64,000 bases of DNA from Methylococcales bacterium (GCA_026399015.1 JAPLRS010000007.1:1-64000); one strand, 5' to 3'; numbered from the stretch's first letter, positions 1 to 10,925 are shown. A program made the numbers and translations. Notes: generated by a model not told the origin, from the letters alone.

Positions 1-282
1 TTTATCAGCGATACCATCATTATCATCATCTGTATCTATTGAATCTTTAATACCATCGTTATCATCATCGTTATCTAAAGAGTCTTTGATACCGTCATTA
101 TCATCATCAATATCTACAGAGTTTTGAATTTTGTCATTATCACTATCTAAGTCAACGTTATTTGATGCAGCAATTGCAATACCACTAATGTTGCTAAGCC
201 AAGATATATTTTGTGGAACCATAACAGGTGCGGCAAGTAAAGCCACTGCTGTTGTAATTAATAAGAATTGTGGGTGTTTCAT
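1..282 (-). CDS. Exported Asp-rich calcium-repeat (thrombospondin type 3) protein, 5' end only
   Basis: The first 94 codons of a gene that runs off the left edge of the window. The protein begins MKHPQFLLITTAVALLAAPV, a signal-peptide-like leader, and after SNNVDLDSDND it becomes repeats of the DDDNDGIKDS type. Such Asp/Asn/Gly repeats are calcium-binding thrombospondin type 3 or dockerin-like loops in known families. The start at 282 is preceded by GAGG at eight bases. The leader is nearly the same as that of the 458-aa protein starting at 31715 (shared VPQNISWL/LPQNISWL and AASNNVDLD), so the two are paralogues. A copy of the recurring 16-bp palindrome lies 163 bases upstream. The role is unknown; a surface or matrix calcium-binding protein is the inference. 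Confidence 0.85.
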   Translation of the reverse strand, partial: MKHPQFLLITTAVALLAAPVMVPQNISWLSNISGIAIAASNNVDLDSDNDKIQNSVDIDDDNDGIKDSLDNDDDNDGIKDSIDTDDDNDGIADK

Positions 283-639
283 TTATGCTGCCTCGGTTTA
301 ATTAAACAAATTAACTAATAGCATTACAGCTATTCCCAAATGATAACTTTCAATTGCTCATGAATTTAAAGTTAATTAACATTTAGACATACTTTAGCAT
401 AGATAAATGAACACTCAACCCCTAAGGAAAACTAAAAAAAGAAACCACATAAATATGTAGGCACATCAATAAACAACATTAATTTATTGAATTAAATATA
501 ATTTTTATATTTTTGTATATTTATATTAAAATTATCACCTCAAATAAAAATGTATATTGTCAAATTTAATATAGTTAACATAAACAAATTACTTTATATA
601 AAAATAATAAATAAATTACACAGATAAACTATTCAAAAT
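283..639. other. AT-rich intergenic region with one palindromic site
   Basis: This 357-base gap lies between the start of the Asp-rich gene (leftward) and the end of proA (also leftward). It is very AT-rich. The only structured element I see is the palindrome at 445-460. No hairpin with a T-run after proA is evident and no convincing ORF is present. Confidence 0.6.
445..460. promoter_or_regulatory. Recurring 16-bp palindromic site, copy A
   Basis: CCACATAAATATGTAG, an imperfect dyad. It is the exact reverse complement of the copy at 48913-48928, far away in the window. It lies upstream of the Asp-rich repeat gene that starts at 282. Unlike three other copies, no -10-like hexamer is seen 24 bases after it. 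Binding factor unknown. Confidence 0.6.
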
Positions 640-1896
640 TTATTGACCTCTCAAATGTCCATCACCATAAGCAACCCATTTATAAGAAGTTAACTCATTG
701 GGCCCCACTGGGCCACGCACATGTAACTTATCCGTACTGATACCAACAACGGAACCCAAACCGTAATCACCACCGCCCGACAATCTTGTTGAAGCATTAA
801 TCATGACGGATGCTGAATCCACTTGCGCTTCAAATTTTTGGGCCTTAGCTAAACTTTGGGTCACGATGGCATCTGTATGCCCAGAGCCATAATGATTTAT
901 GTGGTTGATTGCAGACGCGAGATCATCAACAACTTTAACTGACAGAATTGGCGCTAGATACTCAGTGTGCCAATCATCTTCTGCGGCCAGAGTTATTGTA
1001 GGTAAAATTTTTATGGATTGCTCACAACCACGTAATTCAATGTTTTTAGTTGTAAATGCACTATAAAGTTTGGGTAATAGTTGTTCTGCTATACATTTAT
1101 CAATCAACAAGGTTTCTAAAGCATTGCAGACCTGAACGCTTTGACATTTTGAGTCAATAGCGATATCAATAGCTTGATTAGGCTCAGCATCATCAGCAAT
1201 ATAAAGATGACATACCCCATCGTAATGCTTAATAACTGGAATGCGAGTTCCTTGAGCAATGCGTTTAATCAAATCTTTGCCGCCTCGAGGAATTAACACA
1301 TCAATGTATTCATCCATTTTAAGTAACTCACCTACTGCTTCATGGCCTGGTGTACGGATGATTTGTATGACATGCTCAGGTAAGCCAGCATTAACAGCCC
1401 CTGCTATCATGGCTTCGGTTAACAAGGTATTGGTTTGTAAAGCTTCTGATCCCCCACGCAAAATGACAGCATTACCACTTTTTATACAAACACCTGCTGC
1501 ATCGGTTGTTACATTAGGACGAGATTCATAAATAATACCAATTACACCTAAAGGCACAGATTTTTTATAAACTCTTAATCCCGCTGGATTCGTGTGTCCT
1601 TCTAATATACGATGTAAAGGATCTGGTAATTGAGCCACTTTTTTTAAACGTGACAGCATATATTCAAATGTCTTATCATCTATGGTTAAGCGTTTGATCA
1701 TGGCTGCCGATTGCCCTTCATCACGCGCTTTTGCAATTTCTTGCGCGTTAACAACTAATATTTGTTGTCTAACAGATTCTAATACATCTGCCATTTTTGC
1801 TAAGGCTAGATTTCTAAGATCGGCTGGTGTTGATGCAAGTTGACGGGATGCTAAACGACTTTGTTTTGCTAGAGTTAGTACACTATGATCATTCAT
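640..1896 (-). CDS. proA: Gamma-glutamyl phosphate reductase
   Basis: ProA reduces gamma-glutamyl phosphate to glutamate 5-semialdehyde with NADPH, the second step of proline synthesis, in the cytoplasm. The 418-aa protein has the usual family length and an aldehyde-dehydrogenase fold signature. The block CQSVQVCNALETLLID carries the catalytic cysteine, and ILRGGSEALQTN and GLGSVVGISTDKLHVRGP are family-typical. It is the last gene of a leftward run and starts 17 bases after the stop of fba. No good Shine-Dalgarno sequence precedes the ATG, so translation may depend on coupling to fba. The kinase partner proB is not in the window. Confidence 0.96.
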   Translation of the reverse strand: MNDHSVLTLAKQSRLASRQLASTPADLRNLALAKMADVLESVRQQILVVNAQEIAKARDEGQSAAMIKRLTIDDKTFEYMLSRLKKVAQLPDPLHRILEGHTNPAGLRVYKKSVPLGVIGIIYESRPNVTTDAAGVCIKSGNAVILRGGSEALQTNTLLTEAMIAGAVNAGLPEHVIQIIRTPGHEAVGELLKMDEYIDVLIPRGGKDLIKRIAQGTRIPVIKHYDGVCHLYIADDAEPNQAIDIAIDSKCQSVQVCNALETLLIDKCIAEQLLPKLYSAFTTKNIELRGCEQSIKILPTITLAAEDDWHTEYLAPILSVKVVDDLASAINHINHYGSGHTDAIVTQSLAKAQKFEAQVDSASVMINASTRLSGGGDYGLGSVVGISTDKLHVRGPVGPNELTSYKWVAYGDGHLRGQ

Positions 1897-1913
1897 GATT
1901 TTAACTGATTAGT

Positions 1914-2930
1914 TTATTGATAACGCTTAACCATCAAACTTAATGGAACCGCTTTAATCTTACTCGCATGACCAGCAGAGCCAAACGCTTGATAACGCTC
2001 TGTACATAGTTGCTGCATGGCATCACGGGCGGCTTTATAAATCTTTCGCGCATCAAGTTCGGCAACATTGTTTGGGTTACTGGTAAATTGTCTTATCGCT
2101 CCAGTAGATGCCATACGTAAATCCGTATCAATATTAACTTTACGAACCCCGTATTTAATACCCTCAACAATCTCGCTTACCGGCACCCCATAAGTTTGAG
2201 GAATTGTGCCGCCGTTAGCATTAATTACCTTTAACCAATCTTGCGGTATAGAACTAGACCCATGCATCACAAAATGCATATTCGGTAAGCGTTCTTGTAA
2301 CATTTTTAAGCGATTAATCACTAATACCTCACCCGTAGGTGGTTTACTGAACTTGTAAGCGCCATGACTAGTCCCTATTGCAACAGCCAAGGCATCAATC
2401 TGTGTATGTTTGACAAACTCTAAGGCTTCATCAGGATCAGTCAGTAATTGCCTGTGATCAAGTGTTGAACTTTGGGTCGATTCTAAAGACCCTAAGCAGC
2501 CAATTTCACCTTCTACTGACACACCACAGGCGTGCGCCATTTTTACTACAGCACTAGTCACTTCTACGTTATATTCAAAACTAGCTGGAGTTTTCATATC
2601 TGCTAATAGGGAACCATCCATCATCACAGAACTAAAACCCGACTGAATAGCTTGAGCGCAGATATCAGGTGTAGGGCCATGATCTCTGTGCATAACAACT
2701 GGAATATGTGGATATTGTTCTATGGCGGCCAATATTAAATGTCGTAAAAATATTTCACCTGCATAATTATTAGCTCCCGCAGAACCTTGCATAATAACGG
2801 GACTATCACAGGCATCTGCGGCTTGCATTATGGCTTGAACATGTTCCATGTTACTGATATTAAATGCGGGGACAGCAAAATTATGTTCAGCTGCATAATC
2901 TAAAATTTGTCTCAGTGAGACTAACGCCAT
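1914..2930 (-). CDS. fba: Class II fructose-bisphosphate aldolase, Calvin-cycle subtype
   Basis: A zinc-dependent aldolase that interconverts fructose 1,6-bisphosphate with dihydroxyacetone phosphate and glyceraldehyde 3-phosphate. The 338-aa protein begins MALVSLRQILDYAAEHNFAVPAFN, and VVMHRDHGPT holds a zinc-ligand histidine. KVNIDTDLRMASTGAIR is a substrate phosphate region. The overall pattern, including MHFVMHGSSSIPQDWL, fits the long Calvin-cycle subtype found in autotrophs, methylotrophs and many gammaproteobacteria, where it can also act on sedoheptulose bisphosphate. A strong AAGGAG site precedes the ATG and the gene follows tsaB by 11 bases. The pathway role (glycolysis, Calvin or ribulose monophosphate cycle) cannot be settled from this gene alone. 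Confidence 0.93.
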   Translation of the reverse strand: MALVSLRQILDYAAEHNFAVPAFNISNMEHVQAIMQAADACDSPVIMQGSAGANNYAGEIFLRHLILAAIEQYPHIPVVMHRDHGPTPDICAQAIQSGFSSVMMDGSLLADMKTPASFEYNVEVTSAVVKMAHACGVSVEGEIGCLGSLESTQSSTLDHRQLLTDPDEALEFVKHTQIDALAVAIGTSHGAYKFSKPPTGEVLVINRLKMLQERLPNMHFVMHGSSSIPQDWLKVINANGGTIPQTYGVPVSEIVEGIKYGVRKVNIDTDLRMASTGAIRQFTSNPNNVAELDARKIYKAARDAMQQLCTERYQAFGSAGHASKIKAVPLSLMVKRYQ

Positions 2931-2941
2931 TAGTGATCTCC

Positions 2942-3643
2942 TTAATTTTTTTGCTTACGCTCAGCTTCTGTTTGAGCAACTTTGTCGCGTAAATAAACCG
3001 GCATAGCTAGTTCAACAGGTACAGCTAGACCCTTATTAAAATCTCTTAAACCTAAGCGCACTATCGCAGAGGCTCTAGGGTAATGCTCAACATCATAAGA
3101 CAAGACCCTACTTCCCAGACGATAACTTAATTCTAAAGCGTAAACACCCCAGCCAGAGCCCACTCCCACGCCTTTAACATCTGGGAAATCAACATCAGAA
3201 GCTAAAGTTACCGCTTCTCTGCCGATTAATTGCGCCAATCCAGCCTCATCCTTTTTATAAACTCCCCAAAATATTTCTCCTATACGCGCATCTATTGCTG
3301 TAAAAGCGATATTTTCTGTCGGTTTAGATTGATCAAAGTAATTCTGTGCAACAGCAGCAAGCGTAGAAACTGGAACCACGGGTAAATCCGCTCCAAATGC
3401 TATACCCTGAATCACTCCAGTCGCAATACGAACTCCCGTAAATGATCCAGGGCCACAACTAAAGGCTAAGGCATCTAATTGTTGTGGACGAAGATCCGCA
3501 TCTGCCATTAAAGAATCAATCATAGGCAAAATAAGTTTCGTATGTTCTTTCGGCGTTAATTCAAAACGCTCAGTCACAACACCATCTATTAATAAAGCGG
3601 CTGAGCAAGCATCTGTTGATGTTTCAACAGCTAAAAGTTTCAT
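2942..3643 (-). CDS. tsaB: tRNA N6-threonylcarbamoyladenosine synthesis protein TsaB
   Basis: TsaB is the scaffold partner of TsaD and TsaE, which place threonylcarbamoyl on A37 of ANN-decoding tRNAs. The 233-aa protein begins MKLLAVETSTDACSAALLIDG, the ASKHA-fold phosphate-1 loop. EHTKLILPMIDSLM and ALAFSCGPGSFTGVRIATGV are hallmark TsaB blocks. Its ATG overlaps the TGA of the upstream helicase gene (ATGA at 3640-3643), so the two are translationally coupled. The pairing of tsaB with a YoaA/DinG-type helicase is a common gammaproteobacterial arrangement. Confidence 0.95.
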   Translation of the reverse strand: MKLLAVETSTDACSAALLIDGVVTERFELTPKEHTKLILPMIDSLMADADLRPQQLDALAFSCGPGSFTGVRIATGVIQGIAFGADLPVVPVSTLAAVAQNYFDQSKPTENIAFTAIDARIGEIFWGVYKKDEAGLAQLIGREAVTLASDVDFPDVKGVGVGSGWGVYALELSYRLGSRVLSYDVEHYPRASAIVRLGLRDFNKGLAVPVELAMPVYLRDKVAQTEAERKQKN

Positions 3644-5559
3644 TTGGATGTTTCCTCTTTAAAAAATGCTTCTACATCTGAAATGTCGCGCGTCCGGCTC
3701 ATTGCGGGTACGCTGTCTAAAAATATTTGGCCATATGAGCGTTTTAATAGTCGAGGATCACAAACCATTAAAACCCCTCTGTCAGTAACATCTCTAATTA
3801 ATCGTCCGACCCCTTGTCTTAAAGCTATTACAGCACTCGGTAGTTGATATTCAAAAAATGGATTTCTACCTTGTTGCCTCATAGCATCCATCCGAGCTTT
3901 TAAAACCGGATCACCTGGTGAAGTAAAGGGGAGTTTATCGATAATCACGCAAGACAATGCTTCACCTCTTACATCAACGCCCTCCCAAAAACTTGAAGTG
4001 CCTAATAATACTGCGTTACCCAATTCTTTAAATTGATCAAGTAATTGCCCTTTAGGTCGGGAACCTTGTATTAATAAAGGATATTTTAATTTTTTAGATA
4101 AAATTTCGGCCGCTTCATTCAAAGCCCTATGACTTGTAAACAAAAAGAAGGCCCTACCCTTGCTGGCTTTTAATACGGGGATAGCAAACTCCATAAGTTG
4201 CGGAATACAATCAGGATCATTAGGTTGAGGTAAGCCTTTAGGGTGATAAAACAAAGATTGTTTAGGATAATCAAAAGGACTGCCCCAACTGACACTTTGG
4301 GCTTTGCCTAAGCCTAAATTATTAGCAAAATGATCAAATCGATTAGCAATACTTAAGGTTGCAGAAGTAAAGATCCATGCGGCTTGGTGCTGATGCATAA
4401 ATTTACGAAATTCTGCCGCAATATCCATCGGGGTAAGGCTTAGAGTAAAGGTTTTACGGTGCGTCTCATACCACCGTATCCATTTACCATCCTTATCTTC
4501 CAGAATTAAATTTAAATTTTCTACTAATTCTTCAGAGCGTTTATAGCAAGATTCTAGGGGTTTAGTTTTAACAGAAGCCAACAATAATTGCTCTGATAAA
4601 CGTTTCATCTGCTCTTTTACAGACACTAAACCGGCACTGATTTTTGGATTTGACTCAACATCTTGCCAATCTCCGCGTTTTAGTTCTACGCCAAATGCTA
4701 AACGTAAATCTTTAATTTCGTGTTCTAAATCTTCGCAAGCAGTACGTAATGCTGGAATATCAGTCGCATCTTTAAAATACTCCATTAAAGTATCTTGAGC
4801 TAAATCACTTAATTGTTTAGAGCCAATATTAGTACCTAAAAAGTTTGAAGCAGTTTCAGCTAATTGATGCGCTTCATCAATAATAACAACTTCTGCACTG
4901 GGTAATAACTCACCAAAACCATTATCTCTAATTGACCAATCTGCACAGAGTAAATGATGATTGACCACCAATACATCTGCTTCTTGGGCCATTTGTCGTG
5001 CTTTTACTAAATAACAGTCCGCGTAATCCGAACAATCTTGTCCTAAGCAATTGTCTTGTGTTGAAGTAGCCTGATACCAAATGGGATCACCTTCTGTAAT
5101 GCCAGACATTTCTGAGATATCACCGTAACGAGTATTTTTAGCCCAATTATTGATTTTAGCTAAAGAAACAGCTTCTTCTTTAGTAAAACCAATCGTTGAC
5201 GTGAGGGCATTCTTTAATCGATAAGTGCACAGATAATTAGCGCGGCCTTTTAGTAAGGCGGCTTTAAACGGCTGTGGAATTGCTTTACGGATAATGGGCA
5301 AATCTTTATTAAATAACTGATCTTGAAGGTTTTTAGTACCAGTTGAAATAATGGCTTTTTTGCCGGAATAAATAGCAGGGACCAAATAGGCGAAGGTTTT
5401 ACCGGTACCGGTTCCAGCTTCTGCGATTAAATGCTGTTTATTTTTAATCGCCTTACTGATAGCAGTCGCCATTTCGACTTGCGCCGTTCTAGCTTGATAA
5501 CCTGATATAACCGTAGATAAGGCACCGTCATTACTAAAAAACTGGGTGGTTTCTGTCAT
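3640..5559 (-). CDS. yoaA: ATP-dependent DNA helicase YoaA (DinG/XPD family, iron-sulfur)
   Basis: A superfamily 2 5'-3' DNA helicase linked in E. coli to repair of stalled replication. The 639-aa length matches YoaA and is shorter than DinG. Walker A is AEAGTGTGKT (residues 47-55) and the DEAH box is IIDEAH (226-231). Four cysteines at 111, 171, 176 and 182 lie between them, as expected for the XPD-type 4Fe-4S cluster. The helicase end has GVGRLIRDVTDRGVLMVCDPR. It is followed by tsaB with a 4-base overlap and lies 89 bases downstream of cysN on the same strand. Confidence 0.93.
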   Translation of the reverse strand: MTETTQFFSNDGALSTVISGYQARTAQVEMATAISKAIKNKQHLIAEAGTGTGKTFAYLVPAIYSGKKAIISTGTKNLQDQLFNKDLPIIRKAIPQPFKAALLKGRANYLCTYRLKNALTSTIGFTKEEAVSLAKINNWAKNTRYGDISEMSGITEGDPIWYQATSTQDNCLGQDCSDYADCYLVKARQMAQEADVLVVNHHLLCADWSIRDNGFGELLPSAEVVIIDEAHQLAETASNFLGTNIGSKQLSDLAQDTLMEYFKDATDIPALRTACEDLEHEIKDLRLAFGVELKRGDWQDVESNPKISAGLVSVKEQMKRLSEQLLLASVKTKPLESCYKRSEELVENLNLILEDKDGKWIRWYETHRKTFTLSLTPMDIAAEFRKFMHQHQAAWIFTSATLSIANRFDHFANNLGLGKAQSVSWGSPFDYPKQSLFYHPKGLPQPNDPDCIPQLMEFAIPVLKASKGRAFFLFTSHRALNEAAEILSKKLKYPLLIQGSRPKGQLLDQFKELGNAVLLGTSSFWEGVDVRGEALSCVIIDKLPFTSPGDPVLKARMDAMRQQGRNPFFEYQLPSAVIALRQGVGRLIRDVTDRGVLMVCDPRLLKRSYGQIFLDSVPAMSRTRDISDVEAFFKEETSK

Positions 5560-5648
5560 TTAGTAATACCGGATAGAGTGGTTGTGACTAGAGGCTAACT
5601 AATCTGGGTTAATGATATTTATAATCAAAAACCCAGAATAATTAATGA

Positions 5649-7274
5649 TTAATAAATAATATTTTGGGCTTTAAGAGCGATATAAATATCTTCTATGCTT
5701 AGGTGATCAGTATCAAAAACCACATCGGCTAGATCAGCAGTGCTATTAAGTGTTAAAGCAATTAATCCAGCATTTTTAAGCGCATTAATTAATGTGGGTG
5801 CAGGTGTTTCTAACACAGTAACCACATGCCCATTATCAAATAATTTTCTTTCTAATTGATACGCTAAATCTTTACTAGAAGTACCCTTTAGGGCCACAGC
5901 AGCAGGTGTTTGTCCAAAACGCGCGGATCGTTCTTCTGCACTGACAGCTTTTTGATTGATATCATTACTCGCTCCCGTAATCATTCCTGCGCCGACGGTG
6001 CCGTTTGTTAAACGATCGATAACAATAAATGCCCCGGTACCTTTATTCTGTTTATACGCATCAAATACCACAGGGGCATTTACCGCAACAGTACATGAGC
6101 CAATTTCATTTAACTTTAAGTCACTGGCATCATGATGTTCTAAGGTATTTACATCTATTCTATGATGAATTAAAGAGACAGAACCAGATACACTGCGCGT
6201 ACCCAATTTTATGATGTATTGACGGCCTGGCACTAAAGATTGCTCAGTCATCCAAACGATATTTGCAGTAAATTTATCAGCAACTAGCGTAGATTGTTGT
6301 TGGTTACCTATCAGCATATCACCACGACTGACATCAATTTCGTCTTCTAAAGTTAGAGTAACCGCCATAGGTGGATAAGCTTCTACTAACTCACCATCAT
6401 AAGTCACAATCGCTTTGATCTTACTACTTTTACCCGAAGGTAATGCTGTGACTAAATCACCTCTTTTGAAAACACCTGAAGCGACAGTGCCACAGAACCC
6501 CCTAAAATCTAAGTTAGGGCGATTAACATATTGAACCGGAAAACGAGCATCCTTTAAGTTATGATCGTTCGAAATTTCAACAGTATTTAAGGCTTCCATT
6601 AAAGGTTGACCTGTATACCAGGGCATATTCTCACTGGGATTTACAACATTATCGCCGTCTAAAGCTGACATTGGGATAAACGTAATATCCTTTAAATCCA
6701 GAGTTTCAGTGAATGTTAAGTAATCTTGTTTAATTTTATTAAAAGTTTCTTCACTATAAGCCATTAAATCCATTTTATTGATAGCTACAATAATATGGTT
6801 AATACCTAATAAAGACGCTATAAAACTATGCCTTTTAGTTTGAGTTTGCACGCCATAACGGGCATCAATCAAGATAATCGCTAAATCACAAGTTGAAGCG
6901 CCAGTAGCCATGTTACGTGTATATTGCTCATGGCCTGGGGTATCTGCAATAATGAATTTACGCGTGGAAGTAGAAAAATATCTGTAAGCCACATCTATGG
7001 TAATGCCTTGCTCGCGTTCGGCTTGCAGTCCATCAACTAACAATGCTAAATCAATCTTACCTGCGCCTGTTGTGCCTGATTTAACACTATCTGCCTGCAC
7101 GGCAGCTAATTGATCCTCATAGATCATTTTTGAATCATGTAACAAACGACCAATTAAGGTACTTTTGCCATCATCTACATTACCGCATGTTAAGAAGCGT
7201 AAAAGCTCTTTATTCTCGTGCTGTGCTAAATAAGCATTAATATCTGTACTGATTAAATCGGATTGGTGTGACAT
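5649..7274 (-). CDS. cysN: Sulfate adenylyltransferase GTPase subunit with vestigial APS-kinase tail
   Basis: CysN is the GTPase subunit that drives ATP sulfurylase (CysD) to make adenosine 5'-phosphosulfate. G1 is GNVDDGKST near residue 28, G3 is DTPGHEQY and G4 is NKMD. E. coli CysN has 475 aa and bifunctional CysNC about 630; this protein has 541. Residues about 450-541 look like a shortened, degenerate APS kinase: the linker-like [13 protein letters not shown] is followed by [18 protein letters not shown] where a working domain has GLSGSGKST and a similar helix. The P-loop glycines and lysine are gone, so kinase activity is very unlikely. It lies 41 bases downstream of cysD. Confidence 0.95.
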   Translation of the reverse strand: MSHQSDLISTDINAYLAQHENKELLRFLTCGNVDDGKSTLIGRLLHDSKMIYEDQLAAVQADSVKSGTTGAGKIDLALLVDGLQAEREQGITIDVAYRYFSTSTRKFIIADTPGHEQYTRNMATGASTCDLAIILIDARYGVQTQTKRHSFIASLLGINHIIVAINKMDLMAYSEETFNKIKQDYLTFTETLDLKDITFIPMSALDGDNVVNPSENMPWYTGQPLMEALNTVEISNDHNLKDARFPVQYVNRPNLDFRGFCGTVASGVFKRGDLVTALPSGKSSKIKAIVTYDGELVEAYPPMAVTLTLEDEIDVSRGDMLIGNQQQSTLVADKFTANIVWMTEQSLVPGRQYIIKLGTRSVSGSVSLIHHRIDVNTLEHHDASDLKLNEIGSCTVAVNAPVVFDAYKQNKGTGAFIVIDRLTNGTVGAGMITGASNDINQKAVSAEERSARFGQTPAAVALKGTSSKDLAYQLERKLFDNGHVVTVLETPAPTLINALKNAGLIALTLNSTADLADVVFDTDHLSIEDIYIALKAQNIIY

Positions 7275-7315
7275 TGTGTTCTCTGAATTCTGGTGATGTT
7301 GTATTGATAGGGTTA

Positions 7316-8224
7316 TTAAAAATAACCTTCCCGCTTTTTCTGTTCCATAGAGCCTGATTGATCATGATCAATTAAGCGGCCTTGGCGTTCAGAGGTCGTG
7401 GTTAATAACATTTCTTGAATAATTTCAGGTAATGTCGTTGCTTCAGATTCAACCGCCCCAGTTAGTGGGTAACAACCCAATGTACGGAAGCGCACTTTTT
7501 TCATTTCTATTTTTTCATTCGGACCAATTGGCATACGATCATCATCAACCATAATTAACATCCCATCACGGTTAACAACGGGACGCTCTTTAGCAAAATA
7601 CAAAGGCACAATAGGAATGTTTTCTAAATGAATATATTGCCAAATATCGAGTTCGGTCCAATTTGATAAAGGAAATACACGAATACTTTCACCTTTATCA
7701 ATTTTTCCGTTATAGATATTCCATAGTTCTGGACGCTGATTCTTTGGATCCCAACGATGATTTTTGTCACGGAACGAATAAACTCGTTCCTTAGCGCGAG
7801 ATTTTTCTTCATCACGACGTGCGCCACCAAAGGCAGCATCAAATTGATATTTATCTAAGGCTTGTTTAAGTCCATCTGTTTTCATAACATCGGTATGTTT
7901 TTTACTGCCATGAGTAAAAGGCCCGATACCTTGATCAACACCATCTTGGTTGATATGTACTAATAATTCTAAGCCTAGCTTTTCAACCATTTGATCCCGA
8001 AACTCAATCATTTCCTTAAACTTCCATGTAGTATCGACATGCATCATAGGAAAAGGTGGTTTACCCGGATAAAAAGCTTTCATTGTTAAATGCAACATAA
8101 CGGCAGAATCTTTACCGACAGAATATAGCATAACCGGACGCTCAAATTCTGCGGCTACTTCTCGAATAATATGGATACTTTCTGCTTCTAGCTCTTTAAG
8201 GTGGGTCAGTTTATGATCAGTCAT
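7316..8224 (-). CDS. cysD: Sulfate adenylyltransferase subunit 2
   Basis: The catalytic ATP sulfurylase subunit, which forms APS from sulfate and ATP together with CysN. The 302-aa protein has the usual length. The PP-loop motif is [32 protein letters not shown] and the C-terminal [13 protein letters not shown] are strongly conserved in the family. It heads the leftward cysDN operon. The APS reductase that would use the product is cysH at 37776. Confidence 0.97.
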   Translation of the reverse strand: MTDHKLTHLKELEAESIHIIREVAAEFERPVMLYSVGKDSAVMLHLTMKAFYPGKPPFPMMHVDTTWKFKEMIEFRDQMVEKLGLELLVHINQDGVDQGIGPFTHGSKKHTDVMKTDGLKQALDKYQFDAAFGGARRDEEKSRAKERVYSFRDKNHRWDPKNQRPELWNIYNGKIDKGESIRVFPLSNWTELDIWQYIHLENIPIVPLYFAKERPVVNRDGMLIMVDDDRMPIGPNEKIEMKKVRFRTLGCYPLTGAVESEATTLPEIIQEMLLTTTSERQGRLIDHDQSGSMEQKKREGYF

Positions 8225-8322
8225 TAATGGTCCGTCAGGGGGGTAAGCTCGATAATGTAATTGATTATATCAATGTTAATTGGGTATTTTAATTTGAACA
8301 GCTAGTTAATACCAGTCATCAA

Positions 8323-8348
8323 CCCACTAAATGTGGGATATTTTTTAT
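8323..8348. terminator. Small hairpin with T-run, possible terminator
   Basis: CCCAC and GTGGG arms with a 5-base loop, followed on the plus strand by ATATTTTTTATT. It lies between the ends of two leftward units (copA end and cysD start). The T-run is on the plus strand, where no gene is ending, so the function is doubtful. Confidence 0.25.
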
Positions 8349-8381
8349 TATGAGTTTATTTTATTTAACTAAAAGGCAATT

Positions 8382-10619
8382 TTAATCAATTTTCATCCAT
8401 CTTAACCGATTAGCGTTGCTCACAACGGTCAAAGATGACATGGCCATAGCTGCACCAGCAATCATAGGGTTTAATAAAACACCAAAGATTGGATATAACA
8501 TGCCGGCAGCAACAGGAATACTTAAAGTGTTATAGAAGAAAGCACCTAACAAGTTTTGTTTTATGTTGGTCACGGTAATTTTAGATAATTGAATAACCTC
8601 AGCAATTTTTAATAACGAACCCTGCAATATAACAATATCTGCACTTTCAATAGCGACATCAGTGCCCGTACCGATGGCAAACCCCACATCTGCTTGTGCT
8701 AATGCAGGTGCATCATTAATACCATCACCGACCATGCCGACAATTTCCCCATGATCTTGCAACTTCTTTACAATATCAGCTTTATCTTGAGGTAATACTT
8801 GCGCTTTAATTTCAGTTATACCGGCTTGCTGCGCAATGGCTTGAGCGGTCATTTGATTATCACCGGTCACCATAATAACCCTCAGCCCTTGATTGATAAA
8901 GCGTTGCACTGCACCTGCAGAATCCGCTTTAATTGAATCAGCGATTGAAAGTATTGCAATAAGTTGAGCATCTACAGCTAATAAAATAGGTGTTTGTCCT
9001 TGTGACGCAAGCTTTTCAAGATCTGAAATCACATGATCCAAATCAATATTACTAGCATCCATGAGCGCTTTATTACCCAGAGCAACCTGCTGATTATTAA
9101 GAATTGCACTTACTCCGAAACCAGATTGAGCTTCAAACTGCTCTACTTTGAGTAAATTGAGTTGTCTATTCTCTGCTGCCTCAACGATAGCGGCCGCTAA
9201 AGGATGTTCAGAACCAACTTCAATACTAGCGGCTAATTGTAAAATCTGATCAGAATTATAATTAGTATTTAACGCTTTTATACTTGATAAAACGGGCTTT
9301 CCTTGCGTGACCGTTCCCGTTTTGTCCAAAATTAAACAACTAATTTTCCCAGCTGTTTGTAAAGCATCCCCCTTACGAATCAATATACCTAATTGCGCAG
9401 CTCTACCGACGGCAACCATCACTGAAATTGGAGTGGCTAAACCTAAGGCACAAGGACAAGCAATTACTAAAACAGTCATCGAAGTGACAAAGGCATAAGA
9501 AACAGCTGGTTCGGGACCAATAAGTGCCCATATTATGAAGGTGATGATAGAAATACCAACCACAACAGGTACAAAAATACCTGATATTTTATCCGCTAAA
9601 CGGGCAATTTCTGGTTTACTATTCTGAGCCTGTTTAACGCTCTTAATAATTTGAGCTAGAGCGGTATCTCTCCCTATGCGGGTGGCTTTAAATATGAAAC
9701 TACCACTTAAGTTAACAGTACCTGCAACAACTTCAGAACCGATAGTTTTATCAAGGGGTATTGATTCACCGGTTAACATTGATTCATCAACCGCTGAAAA
9801 TCCCTCTAATAAAACACCATCCACTGGAATTTTTTCTCCAGGTCTTATGCGAATAGATTCACCCAATCCAACTTGTTCTATGGGAATATCTATTTCAATT
9901 CCTTCACGTAATACTCTTGCGGTTCTTGGTTGCAAGCCAATTAATTGTCGTATAGCAGTAGACGTTTTACCTCTGGCTAAGGTTTCTAAAGCTGAACCTA
10001 GATTTATAAAAGCTAAAATAACGACTGCAGCTTCAAAATAGGCGTGCTTAGCCAAACTGGGTAAATAATCGGAGTAATCAATAACAACGCACGAAAAAAG
10101 CCAGGCTGATCCAGTACCCAAAGTGATTAAGGTATCCATATTAGCTTGTCTAAGTTGTAATGATTTTATTGCACCACTATAAAAATGCCATCCCGAATAA
10201 ACTAAAACTGCTAAGGTAATTAAGGCCATTTCTGGCCAAAACCAACGCCCCGAAAGACTGGTCATGTCTGGTAACAAATCCATCATGTCTGCTAACATAA
10301 GAAATGCACCAAAAACTCCAGCGACTGTCGCTTTTTTAATGAGTTGATAATATCGATTTAATTCGAGTTGCTCTTGTATTTCAGGATCCTCAAAACCTTC
10401 CATTACGGCAGCATCAAAGCCAGCCTCTTTAACTGTTTTGATTAATAAATCAACTTCTGCATTACCTCGAATCAAGGCATTATGATCAGCAAAATTAACA
10501 CTTACTGAAGTTACTCCAGCTACATTTGTTAAAGCTCCTTCTATAGCACTTACACATCCAGCACAACGCATGCCTAGGATTGAAAGCTGAACCTCATCCT
10601 GAGTCGTATTTATATTCAT
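8382..10619 (-). CDS. copA: Copper-exporting P1B-type ATPase
   Basis: A copper(I) pump of the inner membrane that moves Cu+ from cytoplasm to periplasm. The 745-aa protein has one N-terminal metal-binding domain with CxxC at residues 19-22 (GMRCAGC), the transmembrane CPC motif ([12 protein letters not shown]), the phosphorylation site DKTGTVTQG and the hinge motif [16 protein letters not shown]. Downstream of copZ by 32 bases on the same strand, it forms a copZ-copA operon. Given the many exported copper enzymes in this window it may serve either detoxification or metal delivery to them. Family and direction of transport are known from homologues; the delivery role is inference. Confidence 0.95.
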   Translation of the reverse strand: MNINTTQDEVQLSILGMRCAGCVSAIEGALTNVAGVTSVSVNFADHNALIRGNAEVDLLIKTVKEAGFDAAVMEGFEDPEIQEQLELNRYYQLIKKATVAGVFGAFLMLADMMDLLPDMTSLSGRWFWPEMALITLAVLVYSGWHFYSGAIKSLQLRQANMDTLITLGTGSAWLFSCVVIDYSDYLPSLAKHAYFEAAVVILAFINLGSALETLARGKTSTAIRQLIGLQPRTARVLREGIEIDIPIEQVGLGESIRIRPGEKIPVDGVLLEGFSAVDESMLTGESIPLDKTIGSEVVAGTVNLSGSFIFKATRIGRDTALAQIIKSVKQAQNSKPEIARLADKISGIFVPVVVGISIITFIIWALIGPEPAVSYAFVTSMTVLVIACPCALGLATPISVMVAVGRAAQLGILIRKGDALQTAGKISCLILDKTGTVTQGKPVLSSIKALNTNYNSDQILQLAASIEVGSEHPLAAAIVEAAENRQLNLLKVEQFEAQSGFGVSAILNNQQVALGNKALMDASNIDLDHVISDLEKLASQGQTPILLAVDAQLIAILSIADSIKADSAGAVQRFINQGLRVIMVTGDNQMTAQAIAQQAGITEIKAQVLPQDKADIVKKLQDHGEIVGMVGDGINDAPALAQADVGFAIGTGTDVAIESADIVILQGSLLKIAEVIQLSKITVTNIKQNLLGAFFYNTLSIPVAAGMLYPIFGVLLNPMIAGAAMAMSSLTVVSNANRLRWMKID

Positions 10620-10651
10620 TGAGTGCCTATAGAAGTGCTTAAATAATGGCG

Positions 10652-10861
10652 TTAATTAGCCGTGAATCCGGCATCAGTTATAACTTTTATCAGACTTTCT
10701 AACTGAATTTGCGCTTCATCATATTGAAGCGTGACTGTACTGGCTTTATGATCCGCAATAACTGAATAGACTCCAGGAATAACACTTAACTTAGCAGTAA
10801 TATTTGCTTCACAACCACCACATTTCATACCTGATACAGTTAATACTTTATTTTCTATCAT
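10652..10861 (-). CDS. copZ: Copper chaperone, heavy-metal-associated domain
   Basis: A 69-aa single HMA-domain protein that carries Cu+ in the cytoplasm, usually to CopA. The metal site is [13 protein letters not shown] chose the ATG at 10861 ([11 protein letters not shown]) because GAGGAC lies seven bases upstream; an upstream TTG at 10876 would put that site inside the gene. It is the first gene of the copZ-copA unit and is divergent from hflD. Confidence 0.9.
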   Translation of the reverse strand: MIENKVLTVSGMKCGGCEANITAKLSVIPGVYSVIADHKASTVTLQYDEAQIQLESLIKVITDAGFTAN

Positions 10862-10925
10862 ATGATTTGTCCTCAATATTATGGCAACACTTTATAACAC
10901 ATTCGACTAAACACCAGTAAATATG

